Positions 18,437 to 27,940 of a DNA stretch of 64,000 bases are shown here, piece after piece. The stretch lies in assembly GCA_934254985.1 (NCBI GenBank), contig CAKQMS010000003.1:62001-126000 (forward strand), given 5' to 3'. The notes beneath the pieces are model-generated. The model was given only the letters and a program-made list of their open reading frames with translations, had not been told where the DNA came from and ran no database searches. Within the stretch, counting starts at the first letter, position 1; every line of letters begins with the position of its first letter. The position numbers and the translations under genes are program-made. The DNA comes from an uncultured Prevotella sp. GTDB lineage: Bacteria > Bacteroidota > Bacteroidia > Bacteroidales > Bacteroidaceae.

Positions 18437-18670
18437 TTAACAAAACACAGCTTTTTCTATTTCATTCTTTAAGAAGGAAGCAACATAGCCAACACTCTGA
18501 AAATAGAAACCTGTTGCAGTATTCTGCAAACGTTCAAAAGTGTCTGAAGCATAAAGAACATCTAAAGATTCTTTTGGCGAATAGCCATAAGTTTCCATAA
18601 GCCAATCTGCCAGCTCTACAGTTAGTTCATCCTTCATCATCTGTATTTGTTCTGCATTTAATCTTGTCAT
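18437..18670 (-). CDS. DUF3791-like small protein, third gene of toxin-antitoxin-like operon
   Basis: 77 residues, helical: VELADWLMETYGYSPKESLDVLYASDTFERLQNTATGFYFQSVGYVASFLKNEIE. I recall similar short proteins next to DUF3990 genes, but I am not sure it belongs to DUF3791 proper. Its start overlaps the end of the DUF3990 gene by 4 nt, so the two are translationally coupled. It is a candidate antitoxin or accessory protein. Confidence 0.65.
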   Translation of the reverse strand: MTRLNAEQIQMMKDELTVELADWLMETYGYSPKESLDVLYASDTFERLQNTATGFYFQSVGYVASFLKNEIEKAVFC

Positions 18671-19146
18671 AACGCCTTAAGTTTTTGTAGTGCCCTTTCT
18701 GTACCAAAGAAATATTGGAAAGTAATACCTTTAGCATATTTTAATTCCTCTACTAATCTTTGAAGTGATATTACTCCACCTAGATAACGCCTCAGTTGGA
18801 AGTTTACTCCATCATCTGCAATTGGACAATAAACAATATCGTAATTATGAGATGGTTGAGAAACTTTAGAATTTCTATTTGTCAAAATAAAACTCGCCCA
18901 TTCTTCACTATAATCTTCAAATATCTTAATGTGCAGTTCTTCTGATGTAAGTATTCCTTCATCAAAGGCAAATTCATTTACCACGGCTATACCACTTCGC
19001 ATCTGTTCTACTTTTGTTTCGGCAAGATTCTTTGCCTGTTCATAATTATCAGACAGATAAAAACCTTGCCCAAAATCTTTATAAGGTTTTGAACGGCTTA
19101 AATCAGGTATCGTTACCCGTACATTAGAACCATGGTACAATTTCAT
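18667..19146 (-). CDS. DUF3990 protein, candidate ADP-ribosyltransferase-like toxin
   Basis: 159 residues. LYHGSNVRVTIPDL at the N-terminus and DFGQGFYLSDNYEQAK near 26-41 are the DUF3990 landmarks. They resemble the H and Y motifs of the H-Y-E class of ADP-ribosyltransferases, with a possible Glu in the VEELKYAKG region. The fold relation is from memory. It overlaps both neighbours by 4 nt (ATG inside the upstream stop region and the reverse downstream). The compact three-gene layout resembles toxin-antitoxin operons. No experimental function is known to me. Confidence 0.75.
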   Translation of the reverse strand: MKLYHGSNVRVTIPDLSRSKPYKDFGQGFYLSDNYEQAKNLAETKVEQMRSGIAVVNEFAFDEGILTSEELHIKIFEDYSEEWASFILTNRNSKVSQPSHNYDIVYCPIADDGVNFQLRRYLGGVISLQRLVEELKYAKGITFQYFFGTERALQKLKAL

Positions 19147-19367
19147 TGCAATCTTCCTCCATTATTTCTACAAACATCAGATAACACACTCAAAGACTCC
19201 TCAAAAGAAAAAGTATGAAGAGTATCATAATGTTTATATAGATAATCCAGCCCTTTAAAACGTTTAAGATATCCATAGGCTTGTTTTGGCATAACACCAA
19301 ACTTTGTCGCAAATTCACTTACTAGTGCGACAACATACCCTACTGTATTATGTTCTTCCCTTGACAT
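19143..19367 (-). CDS. DUF3791 family protein, first gene of toxin-antitoxin-like operon
   Basis: 74 residues: VALVSEFATKFGVMPKQAYGYLKRFKGLDYLYKHYDTLHTFSFEESL. The FATKFGVMPKQAYGYLKRF...YDTLHT pattern is typical of DUF3791, a small helical family often beside DUF3990. It is the first gene of the operon and overlaps the toxin candidate by 4 nt. The first-gene position is common for antitoxins, which are made in excess and often repress their own promoter. A 20-bp palindrome lies on that promoter. Confidence 0.75.
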   Translation of the reverse strand: MSREEHNTVGYVVALVSEFATKFGVMPKQAYGYLKRFKGLDYLYKHYDTLHTFSFEESLSVLSDVCRNNGGRLQ

Positions 19368-19388
19368 ATCTTTCTATTTTTATTGCAA

Positions 19389-19457
19389 CAAAAATAGTCA
19401 AATATTCCATTGATAACAAGGAAATCCTTCGTTTTCTATGGAATATTTGACTATTTT
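19389..19457 (-). promoter_or_regulatory. Promoter embedded in a 20-bp perfect inverted repeat
   Basis: AAAATAGTCAAATATTCCAT (19391-19410) is exactly complementary to 19438-19457. On the minus strand, TTG (19417-19419) and TATTTTTG (19389-19396), spaced 20 nt, form a canonical promoter for the DUF3791 operon. Its -7 box lies in the left arm. The hairpin also follows the M23 peptidase stop and ends in a T-run on the minus strand, so it may serve as terminator too. Confidence 0.65.
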
Positions 19458-19495
19458 AACTTCTATACTATATCATCAAGTTTTTAGGGAATCTT

Positions 19496-20611
19496 TTACT
19501 TCCTTATTCCTCCACTCTTTGTCAACGTTATGGTGGCATCATGGAGTTTGCGGTTGCCATGGTCGAACATCAGGGCAGGATTGAAGCGAGTGCCACGGAA
19601 CTTAGTTTCGAAATGTAGGTGCTCTGTTGTTGCACGACCTGTGCGACCGGTAAGTCCTATCACTTGGCCTGCTTTCACTTTATCGCCTGCCTTAACAAGG
19701 TTCTTCGACTGATGGCTATACAATGTCTCAAAACCATAGGCATGCTTTATGCGTATGCAATTGCCATAGCCTGCAAAAGGACCTGAGGATATTACTACAC
19801 CATCGAAAGCTGCAAGTATCTCGTCATTTGGCTTTGTCTTTAGGTCTACTCCCGAATGGCCTCGTCTGCCTCCGTAAGGACTGATAACCTTTGCTCCTGG
19901 TAGAGGATACGACCAATGTTTCTTTTCTATCTTTCTGAGGTCGAGCTTGAATGTGGAATTCTTCTTAAATGGGTCTTCATCAAGATTTGCCATCAGCTTC
20001 TTCGACTTTTCGTCGGCAACAACACTAATGCTAATTCCTCCACCCACTTTCTTGCATTGCACCATCTGCTTTCTCAGCTTATGGCTCGACAAAGAGATAA
20101 TGGTTTCAGGATTAATCTTCGAACCGTTTATCATGATGTTGAAGTCAAGGAATTCTCTATTTGAATCTCCACCCACAATAGCGATGGTATGTCCTGCCTT
20201 AACTTCCTGACCAACTTTCACAAGGTTCTGCGCATTATGTGCATAAACCGTCTCAAGACCATTATGATGGCGAACAACGATTACATTGCCATGACCTGAG
20301 ATATAGGTAGACAAACGAACGGTTCCGTCAAACATAGCCTTCACAGCATCGCCCTTCTTGGTTTCTATCTCAAGGTCGTTGCCTCTCAATATAGCTTTAC
20401 CAACAGGCAAAGGGAACGAATATTCTTTATCTGGAAGTTGAGTAAAATCAATATTAATGATATTGCTCTTAGCAAAGAGACCTGGTGTTGGCACACTAAT
20501 CTGCTGCTGCTCGGATGCAGTAAATTTCTCACTTGTGGCAGACATTATCGTCAACGACATCATCAATGCCACAACATAAATAGTTAGCTTAGATAGATTC
20601 TCTTTTATCAT
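19496..20611 (-). CDS. M23 family metallopeptidase with tandem M23-like domains
   Basis: 371 residues with an N-terminal signal or anchor (LTIYVVALMMSLTIMSATS). Two related domains: residues about 65-175 (GNDLEIETKKGDAVKAMFDG...HHNGLETVYAHNAQNL), which lacks the first metal-binding His and Asp, and residues about 240-350, which keeps GHSGVDL and HLHFE. So the second domain is the likely zinc endopeptidase acting on peptidoglycan crosslinks, and the first is degenerate and perhaps regulatory. It overlaps pgeF by 4 nt; pgeF also acts on muropeptides. Confidence 0.92.
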   Translation of the reverse strand: MIKENLSKLTIYVVALMMSLTIMSATSEKFTASEQQQISVPTPGLFAKSNIINIDFTQLPDKEYSFPLPVGKAILRGNDLEIETKKGDAVKAMFDGTVRLSTYISGHGNVIVVRHHNGLETVYAHNAQNLVKVGQEVKAGHTIAIVGGDSNREFLDFNIMINGSKINPETIISLSSHKLRKQMVQCKKVGGGISISVVADEKSKKLMANLDEDPFKKNSTFKLDLRKIEKKHWSYPLPGAKVISPYGGRRGHSGVDLKTKPNDEILAAFDGVVISSGPFAGYGNCIRIKHAYGFETLYSHQSKNLVKAGDKVKAGQVIGLTGRTGRATTEHLHFETKFRGTRFNPALMFDHGNRKLHDATITLTKSGGIRK

Positions 20612-21399
20612 TTGGTTTCCTCCATAATTATTGCTGTATATATTCTGCCCGAGTTAATGCCTTGACGACGGGCAGAGAAAAAATCGTTAGAAGTATAGGT
20701 ATCAATGCCTGATACCTTTATGTTTTCTGCAGGGATTCCTGCTGCAACCATCTCTTTGCGGTTGCATTCTGGTAGGTCGATATGCCATTTACCCATTTGC
20801 TTCGCTATGCCATTCATATCGAAGCCTGCTGAGGCAAACTGGTCGTAGACTTCCTGCCCAACCTCAAAGCTCTCTAAGGATATACCAGGACCTATCACCG
20901 CCTTCAACTTCTCGGCATTAGAATGATAGGTTGTTTGCATCTCTGCTACTGCCTTCGAAGCTATGCGCTTTACTGTTCCACGCCAGCCGGCATGTACAGC
21001 GCAGGCTGCATGATGCTCAGGGTCGTATATTATAATAGGTATGCAGTCGGCAGTAGAGACTCCTATGCATACTCCAGTCATCGATGTGAATATACCATCC
21101 ACTCCTTCTGTCACCTTAACTCTCTCTCCCTCTGGCAATGCCATAAAGTCGGGAGCTATGATGCAGAAGTCTGCTCCATGCACCTGATGTGGCAACAATA
21201 ACTTTGTTGGCTCTATGCCTAAAGTCTCGGCAAGTGCCGCTTTATTGGCTGCGATATTCTCTTGCGAGTCGCCACAATAGCTATTGATATTAAAGCTGCT
21301 ATATGCGCCCTCGCCTACTCCACCATGACGCATAGTAGAGAAAGCACGCACACCAGGGGCTATATCGTATGATAGAAGCTGTGGACTATTCTTCATCAT
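20608..21399 (-). CDS. pgeF: Peptidoglycan editing factor PgeF (YfiH family)
   Basis: About 263 residues. [10 protein letters not shown] and [15 protein letters not shown] provide the Cys and His metal-site residues of the YfiH/DUF152 fold, plus an early [18 protein letters not shown] stretch. Family members remove wrong amino acids from UDP-MurNAc precursors and were earlier called laccases. The frame reaches 21438 inside obgE; starts at 21399 or 21396 next to the obgE stop are more natural. It overlaps obgE at its start and the M23 gene at its end. Confidence 0.9.
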   Translation of the reverse strand: MMKNSPQLLSYDIAPGVRAFSTMRHGGVGEGAYSSFNINSYCGDSQENIAANKAALAETLGIEPTKLLLPHQVHGADFCIIAPDFMALPEGERVKVTEGVDGIFTSMTGVCIGVSTADCIPIIIYDPEHHAACAVHAGWRGTVKRIASKAVAEMQTTYHSNAEKLKAVIGPGISLESFEVGQEVYDQFASAGFDMNGIAKQMGKWHIDLPECNRKEMVAAGIPAENIKVSGIDTYTSNDFFSARRQGINSGRIYTAIIMEETK

Positions 21400-22561
21400 A
21401 CTCATATTCAAAGTCGTCGAGGTCATCAACATCCTCAACGTCGTCTTCGTCTATATATTCAATATCTTCGTCTTCGCCTTCTTGAGCAAGCTCCATAGCA
21501 AAGCGCGACATATCTTTATCTCTGTGCACAAGGGTGTCCTCGGCTGTGATATCTTGCAACTTATTGCTCTCGCTATTTAGCTCTTTCCATAGCACATCCT
21601 TCAAATCAGATAGTCCGTAGCCTGTAACTGAAGAGATGAATACTACTGGTAAATCTTCTGGCAGATGCTCACGAAGCATATCCATCAACTCCTCGTCCAA
21701 GAGGTCGCTCTTGGTAACTGCCAACACTCTGTGCTTGCTGAGCATTTCTGGATTAAACTGCTCAAGCTCTTTCAATAGCACTTCATATTCGCGCTTAATA
21801 TCGTCGGTATCGCCTGGAACCATAAAGAGCAACAATGAGTTGCGCTCAATATGACGCAAGAAGCGAAGTCCTAAGCCCTTACCCTCGCTGGCTCCCTCGA
21901 TGATACCAGGGATATCTGCCATCACAAACGACTTATGGTCTCTATATTCTACGATACCCAGACTTGGCTCAAGGGTTGTAAAAGGATAGTTGGCAATCTT
22001 TGGACGTGCACTCGACAAGGCTGAAAGCAAGGTAGACTTTCCTGCATTAGGGAATCCTACCAAACCAACATCGGCAAGCAACTTCAACTCCATTATCACC
22101 GTACGCTCCTGCATAGGCTCGCCTGGCTGTGCAAAACGTGGAGCCTGATTGGTAGCAGTACGGAATTGGAAGTTACCCAATCCGCCTCGTCCACCTTTCA
22201 ATAGCATCACTTCCTGACCATCGTATGTTACGTCGCAGATATATTTTCCGGTCTCAGCATCATATACAACTGTTCCGCATGGCACATCGATATACATATC
22301 CTTACCGTCTGTACCATGACATTTGTCGCGTCCGCCGTTGCCTCCATGTTCAGCAAATACGTGGCGCTGATATTTCAGGTGCAACAAGGTCCAATAGTTA
22401 TGATTGCCACGAAGGATAATGCTTCCGCCGCGACCGCCGTCACCACCATCAGGACCACCATTAGGATTGTATTTCACATGCCTAAGGTGCATAGAGCCCT
22501 TACCGCCCTTTCCTGAGCGGCAATATATCTTTACATAGTCTACGAAATTGGAATCTGCCAT
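21386..22561 (-). CDS. obgE: GTPase ObgE
   Basis: 391 residues. The glycine-rich Obg domain (1-158: [31 protein letters not shown]) is followed by the G domain with [11 protein letters not shown], the [10 protein letters not shown] switch and TKSDL. The C-terminus is very acidic ([19 protein letters not shown]). It binds GTP and acts in 50S ribosome assembly and stress control. It follows adk by about 120 nt of repeat sequence, which abuts its ATG; no Shine-Dalgarno is seen. Confidence 0.96.
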   Translation of the reverse strand: MADSNFVDYVKIYCRSGKGGKGSMHLRHVKYNPNGGPDGGDGGRGGSIILRGNHNYWTLLHLKYQRHVFAEHGGNGGRDKCHGTDGKDMYIDVPCGTVVYDAETGKYICDVTYDGQEVMLLKGGRGGLGNFQFRTATNQAPRFAQPGEPMQERTVIMELKLLADVGLVGFPNAGKSTLLSALSSARPKIANYPFTTLEPSLGIVEYRDHKSFVMADIPGIIEGASEGKGLGLRFLRHIERNSLLLFMVPGDTDDIKREYEVLLKELEQFNPEMLSKHRVLAVTKSDLLDEELMDMLREHLPEDLPVVFISSVTGYGLSDLKDVLWKELNSESNKLQDITAEDTLVHRDKDMSRFAMELAQEGEDEDIEYIDEDDVEDVDDLDDFEYEYDEE

Positions 22562-22565
22562 TTAA

Positions 22566-22680
22566 GTGAAGAATTAAGAGTGAAGAGTGAAGAAAAAAAC
22601 GAAGAGTGAAGAGTGAAGGACGAAGAATCCAATACCATTAAGGCTATATGATTCTTCACTCTTCCCTCTTCACTCTTCCC
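22566..22680. repeat. GAGTGAAG inverted repeat element
   Basis: Left arm: runs of GAAGAGTGAAGAGTGAAG ending GAAGAATC (22574-22629). Right arm: GATTCTTCACTCTTCCC and TCTTCACTCTTCCC (22649-22680). The arms pair over about 30 nt with a few mismatches. The short loop contains ACCATTAAGGCTATAT; nearly the same 16-mer occurs in the element at 40.2 kb. It lies between adk and obgE in one transcription unit. Confidence 0.8.
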
Positions 22681-22684
22681 TAAA

Positions 22685-23263
22685 TTATTCGGCAATGCCG
22701 TCGATAACCTTGCAGATGTCTGCAAAGATTACCTCAAGCTGACCATCACCCTTTACGTGGTGATGCAAGCCTTCGCCATCATACCAGCCGATGAGAGGAG
22801 CTGTCTGGTTGTGATAAACGCCAAGACGCTTCTTGATTGTCTCCTCGTTATCATCTGAACGACCGCTCTCGATACCACGCTTGATAAGACGCTCCATCAA
22901 TACATTCTCTGGAACATCCAATTCAATCATAGCAGCAATCTTATGACCACGCTCTGCGAGCATGTTCTTCAAAGCCTCAGCTTGTGGGATAGTACGTGGG
23001 AAACCATCAAAGATTACGCCCTTGTGCTCCTTGCCAAAGCTGTCGTAAACACTTGCAAGGATATCTATCATAAGCTCATCTGGGATAAGCTGACCGTTGT
23101 CAATATATCCCTTGGCTGTCTTGCCGAGTTCTGTACCATTCTTGATTTCTGCGCGAAGCACGTCGCCTGTAGAAATATGACCGAAACCATACTTCTTGAT
23201 CATCAGATCGCTCTGAGTACCCTTTCCTGAACCTGGGGCACCGAAAATAACAATGTTCTTCAT
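22685..23263 (-). CDS. adk: Adenylate kinase
   Basis: 192 residues. P-loop GAPGSGKGTQ (8-17), FDGFPRTIPQAEAL and a short LID, as in compact adenylate kinases. It interconverts AMP, ADP and ATP. In many bacteria adk lies between secY and map in the spc operon. Here the secY-map junction has no adk, and the gene sits with the purine-salvage gene hpt and with obgE. Confidence 0.97.
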   Translation of the reverse strand: MKNIVIFGAPGSGKGTQSDLMIKKYGFGHISTGDVLRAEIKNGTELGKTAKGYIDNGQLIPDELMIDILASVYDSFGKEHKGVIFDGFPRTIPQAEALKNMLAERGHKIAAMIELDVPENVLMERLIKRGIESGRSDDNEETIKKRLGVYHNQTAPLIGWYDGEGLHHHVKGDGQLEVIFADICKVIDGIAE

Positions 23264-23300
23264 TTTTACTTTTTTGACTAAATCTATTGTGTTGTCTATA

Positions 23301-23837
23301 TTATTCTACGATTGTGTAAATCTCCTTCAGGTTTCTGCCCTGCTGGTCGTAGTCAAGACCATAGCCCACGATGAAGTCGTTAGGAATCTCCATTGCAGCA
23401 TACTCGATGTTCAATGGCACCTGAAGCTTACCTGGCTTAAGGAGTAGGGTGCAGATATGTATAGCCGCAGGGTTGCGTGTTCCCAACTGCTCTATCATGC
23501 GCTTCATAGTAAAACCTGTATCTACGATATCTTCCAAAATAACAACATTACGTCCTGCCAAGTCTTCGTTCAAGCCAATAACTTCTGTTATCTTACCTGT
23601 CGAAGTGGTGCCTTGATAAGAAGCAAGCTTCACGAAAGAGATTTCACATGGTATAGTGATATTGCGAATCAAATCGGCAGCAAAAACAAATGAGCCATTG
23701 AGCACGGCTATAAAAAGTGGATTCTTGTCTGCCATATCGTTATTGATTTTTTCTGCAACAGCCTTCACACGCTGCTGTATCTCTTCTTCGGGGATAAACG
23801 TTCTGAACGTTTTATCCTTAATAGTTACTGTGCTCAT
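23301..23837 (-). CDS. hpt: Hypoxanthine phosphoribosyltransferase
   Basis: 178 residues. The PRPP-binding motif VVILEDIVDTGFTM and the N-terminal FIAVLNGSFVFAADL are standard for HPRT. It makes IMP and GMP from free bases and PRPP. First gene of hpt-adk-obgE-pgeF-M23, with a canonical promoter. Confidence 0.96.
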   Translation of the reverse strand: MSTVTIKDKTFRTFIPEEEIQQRVKAVAEKINNDMADKNPLFIAVLNGSFVFAADLIRNITIPCEISFVKLASYQGTTSTGKITEVIGLNEDLAGRNVVILEDIVDTGFTMKRMIEQLGTRNPAAIHICTLLLKPGKLQVPLNIEYAAMEIPNDFIVGYGLDYDQQGRNLKEIYTIVE

Positions 23838-23865
23838 TGTATGTCGGATTTTGGATAATTTGGGG

Positions 23866-23897
23866 CAAAGTTACTCTAAAATGACGGAATAACAAAA
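23866..23897 (-). promoter_or_regulatory. hpt operon promoter
   Basis: Minus strand TTTTG (23893-23897), 19 nt, TAACTTTG (23866-23873): a perfect fit to the Bacteroidetes sigma-70 consensus, 29 nt before the hpt ATG. Confidence 0.8.
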
Positions 23898-24005
23898 GAA
23901 AAGAATTGATTTTTGGCTTATTCCACACCAATAGGTATGAAATAATCAAAAAAAAGCAAACTATTGGGCTTTTATTAGTATTAATTTTGTATTTTTGCTG
24001 TCGAT

Positions 24006-25523
24006 ATGAAAATTTTCACTTCTGCTCAGATTCACGAGCTTGACAAATACACCATAGACAATGAGCCCATCGCGTCGACCGACTTGATGGAAAGGGCTGC
24101 TAACGCCATTACCAAAGCCATAATCGACGAATGGACCGAGTATACCCCAATAGTTGTTTTTGCTGGTCCTGGCAACAATGGCGGTGATGCACTTGCTGTG
24201 TCAAGACTATTGGCTGAACGTGGATACGAAGTCCACACATATCTGTTCAATATCCACAACAAGCTTTCTGTTGATTGCCAAACCAACAAAAAGCGTCTTG
24301 AGGAATGCAGCAAATTAAAATCTTTCACCGAGATTACTGTCAACTTCGACCCTCCTCAGCTCACCGAGGACACATTGGTTATTGATGGACTTTTCGGTTC
24401 TGGCATCAACAAGCCGCTATCTGGTGGTTTTGCTTCGCTGGTTAAATATATCAACCAGTCGCCATGCAAGGTGGTGAGTATCGATGTGCCTTCGGGATTG
24501 ATGTGCGAAGACAACACGTTCAACATACGTGCCAACATCATCCGTGCCAACATGACGCTGACTCTTCAGCAAAAGAAATTGGCGATGATGCTTCCTGACA
24601 ATCAGCTTTATATTGGCAAGTTGAAGGTATTGGATATAATGCTGAGCCATGAGTATATCGAGAATACTGACTCTAAATATTATATCACCGAAGAAAAGGA
24701 TATTAGAGGCATGTTGCGTCCGCGCTACGACTTTGCTCATAAGGGCAACATGGGCACAGCGCTCATCGTAGCTGGCAGCTATGGCATGGCTGGCGCTGCT
24801 ATATTAGCAACAAAGGCTTGTCTGCGTAGTGGTATCGGAAAGGTGTGCGTTAGAACTCCAAAGCTCAACTATCAGATAATGCAAATCAGCATTCCTGAGG
24901 CTGTATTGGTTATGGACAACGACGAGAAGGTGTTCTCTGAATCTACTGATGCCAACGACTACGAGGCTGTTGCCATTGGTCCAGGTCTTGGTCAAGCAGA
25001 AAACACCGCTGTTGCTATGATGGCGCAGCTCAAACGCACACAATGTCCTATCGTTGCCGATGCCGATGCACTAAATATCTTGTCGTCGCATCAGGCATGG
25101 ATGCAGCAGTTGCCACGACATATCATCATGACTCCACATCTCAAAGAGATGGACCGCCTTATAGGCAATGGTTGCAATGGCGACTATGAGCGTCTGACTA
25201 AGGCTTGCGAAATGGCTGCTCGCCATGAGGCTTACATTATTCTGAAAGGTCACCATACTGCTATCTGCACTCCTGAGGGAAGGGTTTTCTTCAATGATAC
25301 TGGCAATAGCGGCATGGCAACAGCTGGTAGCGGTGATGTACTAACGGGTATCATCACAGGTTTGTTGGGCAGAGGATATTCAGAACAAGAGGCTTGCATC
25401 CTCGGTGTTTATCTCCATGGTCTTGCAGGCGACATTGCAGCTCGCGAACTTGGCAAAGAGAGCCTCATCGCATCTGATATCATCGAATATCTGCCAAAGG
25501 CTTTCAAGCTTCTGGAAGAATAA
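24006..25523 (+). CDS. nnr: Bifunctional NAD(P)H-hydrate epimerase/dehydratase
   Basis: 505 residues. The N-terminal epimerase (1 to about 215) has AGPGNNGGDALAVSRLLAERG and VIDGLFGSGINKPLSGGF. The C-terminal ADP-dependent dehydratase has AHKGNMGTALIVAGSYGMAGA, VADADALN and GNSGMATAGSGDVLTGII with the catalytic Asp. It repairs damaged NADH and NADPH hydrates. A TATTTTTG box at 23990-23997 lies 8 nt before the ATG, giving a very short leader if used. Likely cotranscribed with the next gene (34-nt gap). Confidence 0.95.
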   Translation: MKIFTSAQIHELDKYTIDNEPIASTDLMERAANAITKAIIDEWTEYTPIVVFAGPGNNGGDALAVSRLLAERGYEVHTYLFNIHNKLSVDCQTNKKRLEECSKLKSFTEITVNFDPPQLTEDTLVIDGLFGSGINKPLSGGFASLVKYINQSPCKVVSIDVPSGLMCEDNTFNIRANIIRANMTLTLQQKKLAMMLPDNQLYIGKLKVLDIMLSHEYIENTDSKYYITEEKDIRGMLRPRYDFAHKGNMGTALIVAGSYGMAGAAILATKACLRSGIGKVCVRTPKLNYQIMQISIPEAVLVMDNDEKVFSESTDANDYEAVAIGPGLGQAENTAVAMMAQLKRTQCPIVADADALNILSSHQAWMQQLPRHIIMTPHLKEMDRLIGNGCNGDYERLTKACEMAARHEAYIILKGHHTAICTPEGRVFFNDTGNSGMATAGSGDVLTGIITGLLGRGYSEQEACILGVYLHGLAGDIAARELGKESLIASDIIEYLPKAFKLLEE

Positions 25524-25557
25524 CAAATCGTAAAAACCTAAACACAAGAATATAAAC

Positions 25558-26628
25558 ATGAAAAATATTATTTCCACCCTACTGCTTTCTGCTGCAGCTT
25601 CTTTCTCGGGCTACGCTCAGCAGGCCAACGAGGCAATAACTTACTATTTGCCTAAGACGGCGGTTCATGTAAATGTGATAATAGAGAAGACCAACTACAC
25701 TCCTGGTCAGTTGGCAGAATATGCTCAAAGATACATGCGCTTGGACAATGTGAGCCTTGAAGCTTATACCACTTATAGAATCATTGCCACAAACATGTAT
25801 ACTACTGCCGAGCCTGATGCGTCAAAGCTTTTCTCGTTGGAAATCGACAAAAACCATTTCATCAATAATGTGTCGAAGACTGAGAAGGGTCTCTTGCTTG
25901 CTATCAATGGCGAGGGCAGAGACAACACCGTGATTCCTACGTTCACTCCGTCTAAGCCTCAACCTATATTGAACTCTAAGGATTTCATGTCGCAAGATAT
26001 CCTCTCGGCAACAAGCTCGGCTAAGATGGCTGAACTTACTGCCAACGAGATATTCGAAATCAGAGATAGTCGCACTCAGCTGGCTCGTGGCGAGGCTGAC
26101 TTCATGCCTAAGGATGGCACTCAGCTAAAGCTTATGATGTCGCAACTCGACACTCAGGAGAAGGCTCTCATGCAGGTATTCTCTGGCATAACAACCAAAG
26201 ACACCACCATGACAACCATCACCTACATTCCAACCGCTGAGGTCGAAAAGCAACCTTTGTTCCGTTTCTCTAAGTATTATGGCATTGTCGACAACGACGA
26301 CCTCTCTGGCTCTCCTTATTATATTAAGGTTGCCAAGAAGAAGACTTTCGACGATGAGCCTGCTGTAGCTGATGGCAAAAAGGATAAAAAGGAAAAGAAG
26401 GATAAAAACGATATCGGACTTAGAGTCAACATTCCTGCAAAGATGGACATCACCGTCTTTAATGGCACAGGCAACACATTGGCTAAACAGCAGTTCCAAG
26501 CTCCACAGTTCGGTAAACTTGAGATTCTTAGCGGCGAACTATTCGGAAAGAAGCAGAGTAGCCGCCTAATCCTTAACCCGCAGACTGGCGCCATCTCTAA
26601 GATTGAAGCACTGAACATTGCGAAATAA
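25558..26628 (+). CDS. DUF4831 family secreted protein
   Basis: 356 residues with a signal peptide (ending GYAQQ). The sequence EAITYYLPKTAVHVNVIIEKTNYTPG...YAQRYM matches DUF4831 proteins of Bacteroidetes as I remember them. A lysine-rich loop (DGKKDKKEKKDKND) lies about residues 273-286. Probably periplasmic; function unknown. It follows nnr by 34 nt and ends at a strong terminator. Confidence 0.85.
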   Translation: MKNIISTLLLSAAASFSGYAQQANEAITYYLPKTAVHVNVIIEKTNYTPGQLAEYAQRYMRLDNVSLEAYTTYRIIATNMYTTAEPDASKLFSLEIDKNHFINNVSKTEKGLLLAINGEGRDNTVIPTFTPSKPQPILNSKDFMSQDILSATSSAKMAELTANEIFEIRDSRTQLARGEADFMPKDGTQLKLMMSQLDTQEKALMQVFSGITTKDTTMTTITYIPTAEVEKQPLFRFSKYYGIVDNDDLSGSPYYIKVAKKKTFDDEPAVADGKKDKKEKKDKNDIGLRVNIPAKMDITVFNGTGNTLAKQQFQAPQFGKLEILSGELFGKKQSSRLILNPQTGAISKIEALNIAK

Positions 26629-26671
26629 AAGAAAACTGCAAAGAGATTTATTCTAAGAAGTATATAACTAA

Positions 26672-26701
26672 AAAGGGTGATACCGCTTGGTATCACCCTT
26701 T
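26672..26701. terminator. Bidirectional terminator
   Basis: AAAGGGTGATACC-GCTT-GGTATCACCCTTT, a 13-bp perfect stem between convergent DUF4831 and fba genes. Confidence 0.9.
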
Positions 26702-26723
26702 AATATTTTATGCTCTAATCAGA

Positions 26724-27725
26724 TTAGCACTGAGCGAGCTTACCGTCTGAACCGAGTACGTTCACAATCTTGTGGATGTACATCTTCTTCATGTTCTCGC
26801 GAGCTGGCTTCAAATACTGACGTGGGTCGAAGTGGTCTGGATGCTCAGCGAAGTGCTGACGGATAGCAGCTGTCATAGCAAGACGTGAGTCAGAGTCGAT
26901 GTTGATCTTGCAAACTGCAGACTTAGCAGCCTTACGGAGCTGCTCCTCAGGAATACCGATAGCAGCCTTCAAGTCGCCACCGTACTTGTTGATGGTGTTA
27001 ACCTCGTCCATAGGAACTGATGAAGATCCGTGGAGTACGATTGGGAATCCAGGAAGCTTCTTCTCGATCTCTGCAAGAATATCGAAAGCCAATGGAGGTG
27101 GAACCAATACACCGTTTACCAATGTGCACTGCTCTGGAGTAAACTTGTGTGCACCGTGTGATGTACCGATAGAGATAGCCAATGAGTCGCAACCTGTGCG
27201 TGTAGCGAAGTCGATAACTTCCTCAGGCTTTGTATAGTGAGACTCTGCTGCGCTAACCTCGTCCTCAACACCAGCGAGAACACCGAGCTCAGCCTCAACA
27301 GTTACATCAAACTGATGTGCATATTCTACAACCTTCTTTGCCAAAGCAACGTTCTCCTCGTATGGAAGTGAAGAACCGTCGATCATTACTGAAGAGAAAC
27401 CATTGTCGATGCAATCCTTGCAAAGTTCAAATGAATCTCCGTGGTCGAGGTGGAGAACAATCTCTGGATGCTCGCAGCCGAGTTCCTTAGCATACTGAAC
27501 AGCGCCCTCTGCCATGTAGCGAAGGATAGTACCGTTAGCATAGTTACGTGCACCCTTAGAAACCTGCATGATAACAGGAGACTTTGTCTCTACTGCAGCC
27601 TGTACGATTGCCTGCATCTGCTCCATTGTATTGAAGTTGAAAGCAGGAATAGCATAACCGCCTGCTACTGCTCTCTTGAACATCTCACGGGTGTTCACGA
27701 GACCCAAATCTTTGTAATTTACCAT
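26724..27725 (-). CDS. fba: Class II fructose-bisphosphate aldolase
   Basis: 333 residues. Zinc and substrate motifs: VLHLDHGDSFELCKDC, EAELGVLAG, SLAISIGTSHGAHKF and IVLHGSSSVP. It cleaves fructose 1,6-bisphosphate to two triose phosphates in glycolysis. Single gene with its own consensus promoter and a shared terminator. Confidence 0.97.
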   Translation of the reverse strand: MVNYKDLGLVNTREMFKRAVAGGYAIPAFNFNTMEQMQAIVQAAVETKSPVIMQVSKGARNYANGTILRYMAEGAVQYAKELGCEHPEIVLHLDHGDSFELCKDCIDNGFSSVMIDGSSLPYEENVALAKKVVEYAHQFDVTVEAELGVLAGVEDEVSAAESHYTKPEEVIDFATRTGCDSLAISIGTSHGAHKFTPEQCTLVNGVLVPPPLAFDILAEIEKKLPGFPIVLHGSSSVPMDEVNTINKYGGDLKAAIGIPEEQLRKAAKSAVCKINIDSDSRLAMTAAIRQHFAEHPDHFDPRQYLKPARENMKKMYIHKIVNVLGSDGKLAQC

Positions 27726-27775
27726 AATTGTTTGTATATGTTTAAAAAACTAATATTCTTGGTTTTATCCGACTG

Positions 27776-27807
27776 CAAAATTAGCAATTATATTTTTTCT
27801 TGCAAAA
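27776..27807 (-). promoter_or_regulatory. fba promoter
   Basis: Minus strand TTTTG (27803-27807), 19 nt, TAATTTTG (27776-27783), about 50 nt before the fba ATG. Confidence 0.75.
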
Positions 27808-27940
27808 TGTTGCATGTTTAATTAGTGTTCCAAGTTTTATAAAATGCTAAAACACTATTGTTTTTTTTTGACGGTTCACAATTTTGCAAATTCCGCTTTA
27901 CAATTTTCCTAAGATATACCAGTTTTTTGGTCTTTTTCTC

